Of a DNA stretch of 64,000 nucleotides, positions 1 through 10,994 are shown one piece after another. Every line of letters starts with the position of its first letter. The first letter of the stretch is position 1. This DNA comes from Epiperipatus broadwayi (lineage: Eukaryota > Onychophora > Udeonychophora > Euonychophora > Peripatidae). Location of the stretch: the NCBI GenBank assembly GCA_028023455.1, contig JAQFVV010000346.1:787096-851095 (forward strand), read 5' to 3'. Both the position numbers and the translations under genes were made by a program. The notes under the pieces were generated by a model that worked only from the letters and a program-made list of their open reading frames with translations, was not told where the DNA came from and searched no databases.

Positions 1-540
1 AAACTGTTAGACAACTATTTTTGAAATGGTTATGTTGTGTTGGCTACAACTCTGAAGAAGACTATTAGATAGTCAAAACTATCAATTATTTTTGCAATGG
101 TACTTATAATTATGACATTCTGCATGTTATATTTGTTGAACAATCAAAGCTATCAGCTATTTTTGGTAATATCGGCTATTTTTGGAGCCGTTTTTGGAAA
201 TATGGAATAACACAGTATTATATTTCTGTTGTTTTAAAGTCATAGAACAGTATATTGATATTCTCCATTTATATTAGTAATAATCATCATGAAAAGTTAT
301 TTTTCCTTTTATATTTATCAGTAATAAAGGCTCAGACATCTCATTTCTTATCCTCTTAAAAAATATTAAACTTTTAATATAAATTTTAAAAAATGTTTAA
401 TAATATATCAAACTTTATAATATTTAAAATAAATTAAAACCATTCTTATATGTGTTTATCCTATAAATATTCATCAATATTTCAAAAAATGATTCTTTTT
501 ACATAAGGTAACGTGCCAGCAATACAAGTATGTTATTTTG
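1..540. other. AT-rich spacer with Penelope-type relic
   Basis: No open reading frame with recognisable similarity. It holds a degenerate hammerhead-like motif near the left edge, described separately, and otherwise simple AT-rich sequence with many short T runs. It lies left of the LINE that follows and probably still in transposon-derived or intronic DNA. Confidence 0.5.
46..87 (+). ncRNA. Degenerate Penelope-type hammerhead motif
   Basis: The strand reads CTGAAGA (core CUGANGA), then a possible stem II with GACTAT and ATAGTC arms around a TAG loop, then AAAAC where a working ribozyme needs GAAAC. The same layout recurs at 11863, 24144, 37600, 50381 and 50466, so this is a decayed copy of that family. 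The G12 change should abolish cleavage. Penelope-like elements are known to carry type I hammerheads in their terminal repeats; assigning this one is inference from the repeated pattern. Confidence 0.4.
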
Positions 541-599
541 TGTGAATCCAGTGATTGCTGTCCCCTGTACTAGGTGGAACTATTGTATAAGAGTGGAAA

Positions 600-1075
600 C
601 ACATCTGAGAGAAGAACCTACAACTGGAAGACTTGGTATGGCAGGGTATAAATATAGAAGAAAAAGAAAAAAGGGGTGGTGATATAGTAATTATATCGAA
701 AAAATATTTAAACACTGTTAAGTGTCAAGAACATTTATGGTTTGAGATAAGATTAGGAAGACAAGAATGGATGGTGGCTATAATGTATATGGCCACTGGA
801 GATAGTTAAACTATAATGGAGTGGAACAATAGCATATATGAATGCCTAGTTAAGGACATACAGAGTTTCAAAAAAAATGGGGGGGGGGGGAATTATGATT
901 ATAGGGCATATGAATAGGCATATTGAAAAAATTGATGATGGGGATAATAAGAATGGACAGTTTTTGAAAAAAATTTGTCAAAGAGTGAAGTTGAGCATTG
1001 GAAATTTATCCGATATTTACAAGGAACAATACACATGGTCTAGAAATAATATAATTCACACATTAGATATTAGTA
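600..1075 (+). pseudogene. LINE-C endonuclease (APE-type) remnant
   Basis: Translation from about 655 gives a GGDIVIIS segment, then QEHLWFEIRL, EWMVAIMYM, GGIMIIGHMNRHI, NGQFLKKIC and YTWSR, with stops between some of them. This order is that of the apurinic/apyrimidinic-type endonuclease of LINEs: a glycine-rich strand, then the G-D-x-N block (here GHMN, so the usual aspartate is histidine) and the T-W motif near the end. The enzyme would nick the target site for target-primed reverse transcription. The changed GDxN residue and the stops mean it is dead. Confidence 0.65.
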
Positions 1076-1899
1076 GAGAAAGAGGGAATAAATAAAGTAC
1101 AGAAAATTAAAGTATTTAATAATGAAGAGAGAGTGTGAAATAGTTATCATAAATTCTTTATAATAGAAATGGTTAGTCTTGTGATGGAAAATAGTAATAA
1201 AAGTAGTAAAGATAGTGAAAGATGAATATAAAATAAAAGTAGAAGAAATCATGGAAGAGTTTGTTGGGAATGAATATAAGGACTGGTGTGGTGAAGTAAA
1301 AAAAAGTGGCAAATAAGGTTTTAGGTGAAAATATACAGAAGATAAAAGTAATAGAAAAGTGAGAAAGTGTAAAAGAGAGGAAAAAAGCATGCAGAGAATA
1401 TAAATTTGCTATTAAAAGCAAAGAAGGTGAAAAAGATGTTAATATTATAAGGGAAAAAAAATTTTAAAAAAGAAGTTAGCTAAAATAAATAATTAGAGAG
1501 AGAGAATGAAATTAAATAGTAAATTATTGGAGGATATTAATATTAATGGAAGAGATGGAAGTAAAACATTTTGGAAATATATTAAAAGAAGGAATGTAGG
1601 AGAGAGAGAAATACTATTACTAAATGATGAGGAAAAAGAATGTGTAGCTCTAGAGCAGAATTAAATATTAAATAAGTATGCGATGGATATAGAAAAGATG
1701 TTGAATGTGAATGACAGAGGGTTTACAGAAAATGAATTGAATGAGGCAGGGAAGAAATTGAAAAGTGGAAAGACAAGTGGTTTAAATGGATAGGTAGCAA
1801 AGATGGTGACGAATTTAGGAAATAGGATAAAATTAAATCTATTATCATGTTTTAATAACATGGCACTAAAGAATTTCTAGACAGCTGGAATAATAAGAG

Positions 1900-2820
1900 T
1901 AGGGTTATTATTTAAATGAAATGATAAGGATCATAGAAAGTTAAACAATTATAGACCAATAGCAGTAATGTCAGTGAAATATAAAGTTTTTAAAAGTATG
2001 GTGGCTGGAAAGGTGGCAAAATGAATGGAAGAAAATAATATAGTTGGAGAAATGCAAGGATGTTTTCGATCAGATAGATATATAGGAGATAGTTTATTTG
2101 TAGTCACACAACTTATAGATATAAATATAAATACAGGTAGACAGTTATATATGGTCTTTATAGATATATAGAAGGCATATGGGTAAGTTTAATAATTTTG
2201 GGAACGAATAGAGGATCTTATTTAAAGATTTTATAAAAATAATTACTGAAATAGTTAAGGTTTTACTTCATTAGCATTTGAAATCAATAAATACATATAT
2301 GTGCTTTGCGTACAGTAGCCACGAATATGAGACTATAAACTGTTCTAAAAGGGCTTGGCAGTAACTTTTAGATAATATTACTTATATTTAACAGCTTCAT
2401 TATCTGTGTGCAAAGCACAAAAATAATTACTATACGTATCAATTAGGAAATATATAATCAGAGTTAAAAGTGGGATGGGACTAAGGCTAGGATGCCCTAT
2501 GTCACCTGTTTTGTTTTTGTTATATTTGAGAGAAATGAAGAGAGCAATAGAAAAAGTAGGAAAAGAGATAGAGATACCATTAATAGCTGGCAAGAGAGTG
2601 TATATATTATCAGGTCTTTTACTTGCTGATGATATCTTCTTGTGCACAGAAAGTAGGGAAGATATGGAGGTTATGCTGAAGATATGCGCAATGGTTGGTA
2701 AAGAGATGGAAGTTAAATTTAATGAAAAAAAAGTCAAAAGTAATGATGATAAATACTGGGCAAAAAAAAAAAAATTTTATTGGGGGATGTAAAGTTATGT
2801 ATGGTGAATAGATATAACTA
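1900..2820 (+). pseudogene. LINE-C reverse transcriptase remnant
   Basis: Recognisable RT blocks in order: LNNYRPIAVM (about 1940), FIDI followed by a stop and KAYG (about 2157-2187, motif A; the usual final aspartate of KAYD is glycine), GLRLGCPMSPVLF (about 2478, motif B) and LLADDIFLC (about 2623, motif C with the catalytic DD). A C-terminal part continues with LKICAMVGKEMEVKFN. A separate insertion with a 13-bp duplication sits between motifs A and B. Internal stops and the insertion make it a pseudogene. Confidence 0.75.
2248..2431. mobile_element. Short insertion inside LINE-C with 13-bp TSD
   Basis: The sequence AAAAATAATTACT occurs at 2235-2247 and again at 2419-2431, and the LINE reading resumes right after the second copy. 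The intervening DNA lacks LINE protein similarity and holds TGTGCTTTGC (about 2300) and its complement GCAAAGCACA (about 2410) as an internal inverted pair. A 13-bp duplication suggests retroposition, as of a SINE, rather than a TA- or 8-bp-type DNA transposon. Related TGTGCTTTTGC sequences occur near 7735 and 7940. The family is unknown to me. Confidence 0.55.
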
Positions 2821-3284
2821 TTTGGGAATCATCTTAAATAGTCAGAGAAATTGTTGGATGAAAGGGGAAAAAAATTGATAAATGAAGCAAAGAAAAGAAG
2901 AGCCTGATAAAGAAATTAACAGTATTTTCATATAATAAATATGATGTAGCTAGAATTGTATGGAAGAAAGTACCCAATAGTAGGGTTAACTTATGGTAAT
3001 GATGCATTATGGGTTAATAAAGGGGAGTTAGATTACTTTAAAAAAAGTACAAAGAGAAATAGGACAAACTGCACTAGATGCAGATGTGTTGATGGCAAAG
3101 GAGGCAATTTAAGGAGAAATAAGATGATCAAGTTTTTATATAAGAGATTCAAAAAGCAAATGAAAATGTTCCGAAGATTGTAATTTATGGCTACTAAGAG
3201 AATAACCAAAATAGTATTTAAATGAGTTATGAGTAAAGGGCAGGCAACAAAATGGGTGAGAAAGGTAGCATAATATGCAGAAGG

Positions 3285-3800
3285 TTTGATAAAGATTTTA
3301 TGGTATATTTATACAAAAGGTTGGATGATTGTGTTAGAATTGTTGAGGGTTATAGTGGTAAGGAATAGGATATAAGAATAGATGCATTAATAAAGAATAG
3401 GGAGTTAGAGAGATGGAGAACTAGTACGGAGAGTAAAAAGAGTTTAAATATATATATAGAAGTAAACAGAATATTGGATGAGAGATAATAGTAAGGTAAG
3501 TAGTTTACAGTTTAAGTCTCAAACAGGATCGTTAGCAACAAAAAAATATAAATGGAAAAATATGAGTGATTTCATCTGCAAGTCATGTAAGGAAGGCATA
3601 GAAAATATTAGGCATCTTTTAATTAAATATAAATGCTTACAAGCAGAAAGAGTACAAATAATAAAGTTGTGGGAGAATAAATATAAACAAAGTAATTATA
3701 CAGAAAGTGGGTTATTGATTTTTATGCTGGATTTGGAAAAAGATAAGAGGGATTTAGACATAAAGGTCATACAGTGGATAAAGGTAATGTTGTGAAAAAA
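3285..3800 (+). pseudogene. LINE-C C-terminal Cys/His knuckle region
   Basis: The segment 3478-3795 is open for 105 codons. It contains TGSLATKKYKWKNM and a CKSCKEGIENIRHLLIKYKC stretch, the C-x2-C-x8-H pattern common at the C-terminus of many arthropod and cnidarian LINE proteins, with KYKC where the better copy at 54.1 kb has ECKC. The same domain is present at 53897-54490 (minus) and 55230-55420 (plus). It probably binds nucleic acid during integration. It reads on from the RT region after several stops. Confidence 0.7.
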
Positions 3801-3945
3801 GAATGAAGCAGGATAGAGAAGAATATGGGAAAAACTTAGGTTGGGGAAGGGAAAGGAAAGGTAACATGGCTAACAGGTTTCTCTAGGCACACTGGCTGAG
3901 AGATTACTGACTCCAAAAAAAAAAAAGAAACCCTAGTGCATCACA

Positions 3946-4437
3946 TTGCATAGCATTGCTACTGACTCTAAAATTGTTATTATAATACAAAAAAAAAATC
4001 TAGATAATGCAGATAAAATTGTAATAAAAATATTTTTTATTCTGATGTACAGATCATTATATAACTCATTATGAATTTTATATTGTTTTAATATCACTTT
4101 CATTACTAAGATCAACTTATATTTTTTTATATTTAGAGATAATGTTTGATAGTTCATCATCATATCCATACCTTTCTTACCTCATTGTTGAGACCCAATG
4201 TGACGGACAAGGGAATATTAAGAATGTTAGTTTTTAAAAACTACCATATGAATTCATTATCAGACCCTGAGTAGCATTAAGCTTATGCAGCCATGCTGGA
4301 AGATTAATACATTATAAGTTTATTAATTTTAAAGAAGACAATGAATAATACAAATTACAAATAACAGTTTAATTCTGAATTTTAATTATCCACAGTAATT
4401 CTTGTAAACAGTTCATTTTATATAAATATATAATAAG
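3946..4437. other. AT-rich spacer, no gene seen
   Basis: Sequence between the LINE-C tail and the first R1 repeat. I see A/T homopolymers and no protein similarity on either strand, and no candidate for the next INTS7 exon. Confidence 0.4.
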
Positions 4438-4772
4438 AAACTACTATATGGAGAGTTTTGCCTGTTTTAAGAAACCACTAAACATCACATGACCACCATT
4501 TCCTATGCTTACACAAGCTGTTAAAACAACAGCAAACTCTCCATATAGTAGGACCATCCAGTACAAGCCTTAGTAATCACATGATGCAAGAACCCCCTAT
4601 CTAGTGCCTATTCATCCAATATCCCCAGACTAGTTTTTGGCTTGTGACTTTTATCAGTGAGGTACCTTGAATCTGAGAGCACTGCATCTAGATTTTATGC
4701 ACAAACCTTTTTGCATCCATCGATTACTATGGCTTGCATTGGATGGCAGTACTATATAGAAAGTTTGTCACT
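4438..4772 (-). mobile_element. R1 repeat copy 1 (ribozyme-bearing)
   Basis: Shares its modules with copies at 18.86, 35.81, 38.57, 44.54 and 54.48 kb. From the left: an arm that pairs with its complement (4440-4469 with 4522-4553, sharing TATGGAGAGTTT), enclosing the module with ACATCACATGACCACC; then the module with ATCCAATATCCCCAGACTAG, which carries the hammerhead motif on the minus strand; then a second arm ending ATTACTATGG. Compared with the 36-kb copy, the internal unique part and one ribozyme are missing here. Orientation is given by the 3' end, the module whose minus strand reads GTGATGTTTAGTGG. Confidence 0.6.
4614..4672 (-). ncRNA. R1 hammerhead motif, mutated
   Basis: Minus strand: the core reads CTGATAA (G8 changed to A), stem II region AAGTCACAAGCC, then AAAAAC in place of GAAAC, then TAGTC before TGGGGAT. 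The outer stem I complement (ATTCAA with ATCCAAT) is only partly kept. Core changes at G8 and G12 should make it inactive. It marks an old copy of the ribozyme seen best at 35887. Confidence 0.5.
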
Positions 4773-4799
4773 ATTTTATATAAAATATTCCAGTAAATT

Positions 4800-5230
4800 G
4801 ATGACTTTCTCTTTCCAAGCTGCCTGAAGCGCCACCTCTAAATCAACAGATAGGTTGAGTAACACTATAGTTTAGCTATTTATCGCAAAAGTTTTAAGAT
4901 ATACGTCTGGATTGTGAGTTACAATATGAAAGATGGAGAATTTCATACCTTTGTAGATCATCTTTAATGCTCTTCTTGCCGTCACAAAATCTTGTAAAAC
5001 ATTTTTGCTACTCTTGGCTTCACTGCTATATATAATGAGTTATTATGCAAACATTTCAGTAGAAGTTTTGCATAAATTAAAACAAAATATAATATTAGAA
5101 CATTATTTCATTCTGAATTAATGTATAGAACACATGACCACATTTCGTGTTGTAACCCAAAATCCAGACAAGTTAACATCTTAAAACTTTTGTGAAAAGC
5201 TAAAATATATCGCTATAAAACATAGGCATT
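4800..5230. mobile_element. Foldback MITE family M1, copy 1
   Basis: The left part (about 4855-4925, containing AGTTTAGCTATTTATCGC and GGATTGTGAGTTACAA) is the approximate reverse complement of the right part (about 5150-5218, containing GTTGTAACCCAAAATCCAGA and CTTAAAACTTTTG). The outer block GAAGCGCCACCTCT near 4826 appears as its complement AGAGGTGGCGCTTC at the right end of the copy at 56.9 kb. Interior blocks with CTTTAATGCTCTTCTTGCC are also shared. This is a non-autonomous element with long terminal inverted repeats; its transposase family is unknown. Confidence 0.6.
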
Positions 5231-5491
5231 TCAAAGATGGTATAGCAGAAAGTTTGGAGGGTCATCTTTTCACTAGAATACACTGGGTATATAGAAAATC
5301 ATTTTTTAGGAGAATGTTTTTTTGTGTGCCTGTGGTTTTTTTATAAAACTTTAATTTAATAAGATCTTGTCATAAGCAAAATTATAAAATTGGTTAATAG
5401 AAAGTAACTTTTTGCTTTTATACCTTTCATTTTAATCAATTTTTATAGCAAAATTACATGTCTATGTGTATATACTATTATGTATAATTAC

Positions 5492-5674
5492 CATGCTGGT
5501 CAGCCGATTAAATATATATGAAGCAATGTTGTGATGCCCATAACGAGCAGCTTGTCGAGCTATTTTATAGCATAACCAACTATTCGTCACTTTCACGCAA
5601 TCCTTCAAAATATTAGTGATTTCTTCATCTAAATCTTTATTTGAGACTTGAAAAATCAATGTAGATAAAGATAC
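5492..5674 (-). CDS. INTS7: INTS7 exon (last visible), Integrator subunit 7
   Basis: Integrator is the nuclear complex that binds RNA polymerase II, cleaves snRNA and enhancer RNA 3' ends and attenuates mRNA transcription; INTS7 is a scaffold subunit with alpha-helical repeats. This 61-codon exon starts in phase 0 after a T-rich tract ending in AG and ends at ATG followed by a GTAATT donor. It encodes VSLSTLIFQVSNKD, then NSWLCYKIARQAARYGHHN and a SYIFNRLTSM end. The stretch around YKIARQAARYGHHNIA lines up with the human VYRIARQASRMGCHDMA region, which is diagnostic. It is separated by only 80 bp from the exon upstream of it, unlike the other introns. I found no following exon in the 5.5 kb to the left edge. 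Confidence 0.9.
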
Positions 5675-5754
5675 CTAAAAACACAACAAACTGTATTCAG
5701 AAACAAAAAGTAGATCAAACATTATTAATATTTTTAAATACACTTTTCTCCTAC

Positions 5755-5894
5755 CATTATTTTATTGTCACTTTCTTTTCTATCAATTAGCTGTTTCAAA
5801 AGTTCTATAATATGTCCTTGAAGAGATTCTAAAACTTCAGGTCGCTGACTGGCAATAGCAGATAAAACTTCACATAGCAAACCTACAACACGAT
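5755..5894 (-). CDS. INTS7: INTS7 exon, Integrator subunit 7
   Basis: Enters in phase 1 (G plus AT gives aspartate) after TTTTTAG and ends in phase 0 at ATG before GTAGGAG. It encodes VGLLCEVLSAIASQRPEV followed by a charged helix (ELLKQLIDRKESDNKIM). Human INTS7 has MCHCLAAIAMQLPVL and then ELLVSLATVIF at the corresponding place, and the next exon here supplies VSLSTLIF, so exon order agrees. Two amphipathic helices separated by a short turn fit an ARM/HEAT-like repeat. The intron upstream of it is 15.4 kb. Confidence 0.88.
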
Positions 5895-5972
5895 CTAAAA
5901 ATCAACAAAAAAAAACTAACTTAAGAGAGTTTTGAATATGTGCATATATACGCATACATATATCTGAATATA

Positions 5973-6886
5973 TGAGATGTGACAATTTAATTCCCAGAAT
6001 CGTGTGTGGTGTTACCAGTGACCGAACTGTATCAAAATCAAACGAGTATTTGTGTTTGAACATGTTTAATCTAACACGTGTGTAAATTTTAAGCTGATAA
6101 ATCTAGTTGTTAATTAGTTATGGAAAAAAAAAAAATATTTGTGTGTATGCTTTGGCATAAAAATGGGTGATTGAAATTTTGAGCAATGTATTAATATCAA
6201 ATTTTCATGTGAAAATTGGCAACGGTGCTACTGAAACATTACAACTGTTGCAGGTGGCATATGGTGAAGATGCTACAAAGGGAGTGTGTATAAGTGGCAT
6301 AAGAGGTTCAAAGACAGGCAAGAAGATGTGATGGATGATCCCAGAAGCTGACAGCCAAAAACAACAATGATTAACATAAATATTAACAAAGTGTGAGATG
6401 CAATACAGTCCTACTTACAATCAAGTGTGAGATTGATAGCTGAAGAACTGTAGAATGGTCAAGAAATAGTTACGTTAATTTTAAATAAAGAATTGGACAT
6501 GAGAAAGATTTCTGCAAAGTCTGTGCCTTGCATTTTGACAGCTTAACAGAAACAGTTTCAGTTTGAAGTTGACTTTTTGGCCAAAAAATCAATTACACAA
6601 CTATTCCCTTCTGGCTATTCACCTAACTTAGCACCCTGTGATTTTTGGTTATCTCTAAAATTAAAAATTGCACTGAAAGAATGAAGATTTTCTACTATGA
6701 TTGATATCCAAAAGAATACAAGATAGCTGCTCAACAATATTCCTGAAAATGAGTTCCAAGTGTGCTTTTAGAAATGGGAACCCTATTTTAATCAGTGTAC
6801 AGATGCACAGGGGGACTATTTTGAAGGTGACAGTAGCCAGTAGTGTACATAAAAGTGCATTCTAGGAATAAAATTGTCACACCTCG
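5973..6886 (+). mobile_element. Internally deleted mariner transposon
   Basis: Two 28-bp terminal inverted repeats bound it (5973-6000 and 6859-6886; shared core TGTGACAATTT, then ATTCC and AGAAT), flanked by TA on both sides (5971-5972 and 6887-6888), the mariner target duplication. Inside, broken frames give GNGATETLQLLQVAYGED (N-terminal helix-turn-helix region), then ERFLQSLCLAF, then directly SYSPNLAPCDFW-type sequence (here GYSPNLAPCDFWLSLKLK) and a C-terminal DAQGDYFEGD. The central catalytic part is missing: total length is 914 bp against about 1.3 kb for an intact mariner. Dead copy, inside the 15-kb INTS7 intron. Confidence 0.9.
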
Positions 6887-6888
6887 TA

Positions 6889-8118
6889 CAAACTGAAGCA
6901 AAATACTTACAAAAAAAAAAATTAGAATTCTAAATTTGTGCTAAAAAAATAAAATAGCCAAACATTTAATCATAAGCTTTGAAAAAATTATGCAATGCGA
7001 ACATGGTTCAGAATTCTTTCTTTAGACTTTCGTAAAAACATATCTCAGATAAAAGATAACTGATCAAGTGAATCTGGGCAATAATCTACACCTTATATGC
7101 AGTACAATGAAATAGTTAAAGATTTTGACCAATTAATTGATTTTTTATATCAATAAGTATTTTACAGTTAACTATCATTTTCAAAAAAGCCTAAGGAGTT
7201 TTTTTAAGTAATTTCACTGCCAACACGAGTATAAAAATTCAGGTATTTGATACCCTAGCGCTGGCAGATGGTTGTAATATAGTGACGTTGCAATGAGGGA
7301 CATGCTGATAAAAACAAAAAAATTTGAAAAATATCACTGTAGTGAAACAATTAGTCACATTTCTACAGGGTGTTAAAAGTGGATAAAATATAGTTCTTAC
7401 TTTGCATGAGAGAGATGTAATGAAAAATATGAAACTATCAACAAGGACATGGAGATTCACCCGACAAATGAAAATTGTTTCTGTGCTGGTGAATTGCTTC
7501 CATATAGTAGAGTTAAGATAACAGTGATAATATATTGTAATGGAGCAGTCTGTTTCTCAATGAGGGATACATGTCATTATGATCATTCATTTAATTAATT
7601 CAGTCAAGATAATCAATCATAAGATCATTAATACTTAAATAAAAGGAAATTTGATTTAATATGCCTTCTTCTATTTCCCCTTTACTTGACACGTTATATA
7701 TTAGAATTGTTCTATTGGCCACGTAAATGGCATATTTCTGTGCTTTTGCATGGAATCATCAAAAACCAATAGATATAACATTACTGGACTGATTTACAAT
7801 TTTGTTATTATTTATTCAAAAAGAAATTAACATAATACTTTCACCTGTTTCTTTTTTTGGGGGAATGTGCAGGGAGGGGGACTGATCTGTGAAGTAGGCA
7901 CTATTTGCATAGTACCACAAAGCACAAAAGCAGTATATTTTTGTGCTTTTGCATGAAATCAACGACATCAAGTGACATGCGGCAGCTAATCGACGAGTAC
8001 CAAAAAGTATTGTAAATGAATATATTTATAAATAATATCACCATAAAAATTTAGCAAATATCAAAGTGCCCTTTATAGAAATATCAATATACACTTATAT
8101 ATTCCAATTCTTTACACA
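6889..8118. other. INTS7 intron, short dispersed repeats only
   Basis: No gene seen. Two related segments, near 7735 and near 7940, share TGTGCTTTTGCATG followed by AATCA. Near 7915 the complement CACAAAGCACAAAAGCA gives a possible hairpin with the second one. The same word occurs in the insertion inside LINE-C at 2.3 kb, so these are probably pieces of one small mobile family. Confidence 0.4.
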
Positions 8119-10010
8119 TATTTATATTGTAACGGTCAGAATCGTCTATCTCGCTAACACACTGCATAATACAAACCCCAGACACGAAACTGAACATTCT
8201 AGGAGGGGTTTCCTTCTAGATATACTAAGTTCGAATCTAAAGTCCAAATTTCACAGCGCCCCCTACGTGATAACGCATCTGATGCTACAACTAGTATAAT
8301 CTTTGACCGGTGCCTGGTGGTCAGGGAGAAACAAAAGACTCTATACTAAGATAAGTTTGGGTGGCTAATTAACGTCTATGGATTTATAAAAGAAATGCAG
8401 AAAATATATATATATAGACCGAGACAGTGATAGGAATCAAATAAAATAAGAGATAAAATTTAGTTTTAAATAATTTCACACAATTTATTTATATAAATAT
8501 AACGCCACTGTCTGCTTATATGAGACAGGGATGCGTATTAAATAATTGTTGGCATTTATATTTCAGTAATGACAAAAGGTTTTAAAACAGAATGATATAT
8601 TCTATTCCTCGGGCTAATAGGTTACGATAATGTGCTTGACAAGATAGGAACATGTGTGAGGTGCTTTGAGTAAATAGACAAGTTTAAGACAATATTTGAA
8701 ATTAAATGTTCTAAAATATTTATTGATTTCGAGAATAGTAACGGACTAAAGCTTACTAAGCAAACGTGGAAATGGGATCAAAGCATTTATTTGAGAATAA
8801 TAATAATAGATTTGTATTGGGAGGTCAGTATTGCTGATAGTGAATTTATAAAGTTGGAGGGTGTGACTCGTTTAAGTCACGGATGCTTTGTAAAATAAAT
8901 ATAAAATGAAACAATATTGAAGATCCGGAATAATTACGGAGGGCATCTCGCCGCTAACCCGTAGGAAAGTATTTTGACGAACAGCCGAAACTTAGCGACT
9001 GTGTGACGATTGTGTTTAATTCCCAGGGGTGTCATTTGTGAACACCCTCTGCCTGGAAACTTGCAATAAGCGAAAAGAACGGACTTTGCCGTGTAAAGAA
9101 TCCTTGGAAAAATAAAACAAAACGGTCTCAACAACCAATTCATGTACCAGCAATATGAGACTAGTGTATATAAAAACATACTAAATGGGTTTTACTTGGA
9201 TTAAGAGAAATGCCCAATCAAATTCCCCGAAATTCATTTAAGAGGGTCCGCACATTCTCGACGTCAATGATGAACTTTATAATGAAAGTAGAACACGGTA
9301 ATTAAAATAGGAAAATGCATGCTTGCAGGTTTGAAAAGTAAGTATAGATTTATATACGCAATCATGCATTTGGGGACACATTTAATCATTGACTTCGCAC
9401 ATACTCTTATATTAGATCAAAATCAATAGCATGTAGATTTTAAACTATGTGATTATATTACATTAAAGAAAAGAATTGCCCTCGAACGAGTGATTTGCAA
9501 GATAATAAAATTGGAAAATTATAAATTTAAAATATGCCTTAATAGCGGCGTCTTACTTTCAATAGAGGGAATAGTTCACTCGGTCAAAGACGATTCTGAC
9601 ACATTATCATAATAAAATAAAAGAAAGCTTTATAAATAGAAAATATTAACCCAAGGATAGAGAGCAAAATGTTGAGCATATTTAAACACACAAAATAAAT
9701 ACACAATGAAGTTGTGAAATATAAGAAAACAATGTTAAATAGCTATAGCATGTTAGTTAGGAATCACAAGAGCTCTTGGGTTAGTTTGGGTTACCTCTGG
9801 AAACGCATTTGCAGGTAGATGTTCGGCAGGTTTTATAATTCAGCAGCAAAATCTGGAATGTTCATATTTTGGCAGCGGCAGCAGCAGTTCCGGGATCCGT
9901 GTGATAATTTCTGATGGTATGGAGCAGCGGCTGGCTATTCCGAGGGGACATAGCCATCTTAAACGCCTCTACTCGGACATGTCAAGGTTAGCAAATTATT
10001 AGAATTTTAG
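8119..10010. other. GC-richer block with inverted GTCAGAATCGTCT
   Basis: This stretch is clearly less AT-rich than its surroundings, especially 8130-8340, 8930-9250 and 9780-9990, with short GC words (CCGAGGGGACATAGCC, GGCAGCGGCAGCAGC). GTCAGAATCGTCT at 8138-8150 recurs as its complement at 9588-9600. The left one follows TGTAACGG, a typical LTR-start word; the same ATATTGTAACGG ends the window at 64000. I see no coding similarity. It could be an LTR or the untranslated part of an LTR retrotransposon, or a non-autonomous DNA element. I could not find matching direct terminal repeats or a clear target duplication. Confidence 0.35.
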
Positions 10011-10152
10011 AACAACTCAGAAACCTTTAGACAACTCAGAATTCCTTAAAAGCTTAGAATAACTCAGAAACCTTTTACAACTCAGAATTCTTTAGAAGCT
10101 TAGAAAAACTCAGAAACCTTTTTACAACTCAGAATTCTTTAGAAGCTTAGAA
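10011..10152. repeat. Minisatellite, 46-47 bp unit, three copies
   Basis: Three tandem units beginning ACTCAGAAACC at 10015, 10062 and 10108. Each contains a second CAACTCAGAATT word and an AGCTTAGAA word. Spacing is 47 and 46 bp and divergence is low, so the array is fairly young. It lies at the right side of the GC-richer block and may belong to the same element, as such arrays are common in LTR-element untranslated regions. Confidence 0.8.
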
Positions 10153-10990
10153 ATGGTGAACAAAAGAAAAACATCCTTTTTATAGTAAAATTTAACAATA
10201 GACTTGCCCCGGAGCGTACAAAATTATTGGACTTATCTGCTGTAATTAAATCTATCCGAATGTCTAAAGGAATTCAACATTAATTAATTTCTTTTGTTAA
10301 CTTCCCCGTCGACATTCGAATTACAAACTAGATTTAATTAAAATTACTGCTACTAATTAAAGAAAACTTAAGTGGACAGCTGCTGTTTTTAGATAAACAT
10401 ATAATTAAACTATTGTCCCTCATTTATTTTAACAGAAATATTTGGGATGATTTTTATTAAGTAAAACGAAAATTATTTTATTTTAAATTGTAATATTTGA
10501 ATCTATCTACTAAACGAATATTTATTAAATGAATTTTATTTTAAATCAAAATATATTACGACGGTAATATATTTGTAAATAGATCCAAACAAAATAACTA
10601 ACAATTTATAATTTTGATATGTTTTAAAATGGATATCATAGTGTGTGCGCAATTACGACTTATATAACTTACTTTTTAATAAATGTAAATTATGTGATCA
10701 AATATATAATTCATAATATTTTATTTTATTTGGGAATAAGTTATATATATAATACGAGCATTGTGCTCGTGGTTTAAAATTAGGCGGGATTTTCGGTATA
10801 TAAGTGTATTGCAGACACACTATGATAGATTGGGGTTCAAACTAAGGTATGAGGGTAGGAAGTAGGTGAGAAAAGGTGAAACGAAGATCTGCAAAGCAGA
10901 CCCTACTGTTTCAATATAAACACACATGTACATTAAAAACTATATAAATCATTAATTAATCATAAGCAATTTAATTCCAAAATCAATGTT
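10153..10990. other. Intron or element-derived spacer, TATA-like site
   Basis: AT-rich with a small GC-richer island at 10750-10910. The island holds a hairpin (CGAGCATTGTGCTCG) and TATATAAG about 30 bp ahead of GCAGACACAC, so it could be the promoter of a retroelement. No coding similarity seen. Confidence 0.3.
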
Positions 10991-10994
10991 TAGT

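Larger units (their letters stand above)
540..3945 (+). mobile_element. Decayed non-LTR retrotransposon (LINE family C)
   Basis: A nearly full-length but heavily broken LINE on the plus strand, with pieces in the expected order: an APE-type endonuclease (about 600-1075), a reverse transcriptase (about 1900-2800) and a C-terminal region with a cysteine/histidine knuckle (about 3290-3800). Many stop codons and frame changes interrupt it, so it is not functional. The 3' tail has a TGACTCC block followed by GCATCACAT; the same tail occurs at 53.8 kb (minus) and 55.6 kb (plus), which marks the 3' end. A run of twelve G near 888 lies inside the endonuclease. The exact clade (Jockey, CR1, I or other) cannot be assigned by eye. 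It lies downstream of the last visible INTS7 exon, on the opposite strand. Confidence 0.75.

Noticed and set aside
877-1095. 72-codon ORF as an independent small gene
   Set aside because: It is part of the LINE-C endonuclease, shown by GHMNRHI and YTWSR in order.
4200-5460. Next INTS7 exon after 5492
   Set aside because: No stretch on the minus strand resembles the HFYFWLNSL region expected next; the sequence there is R1 and M1 repeat.
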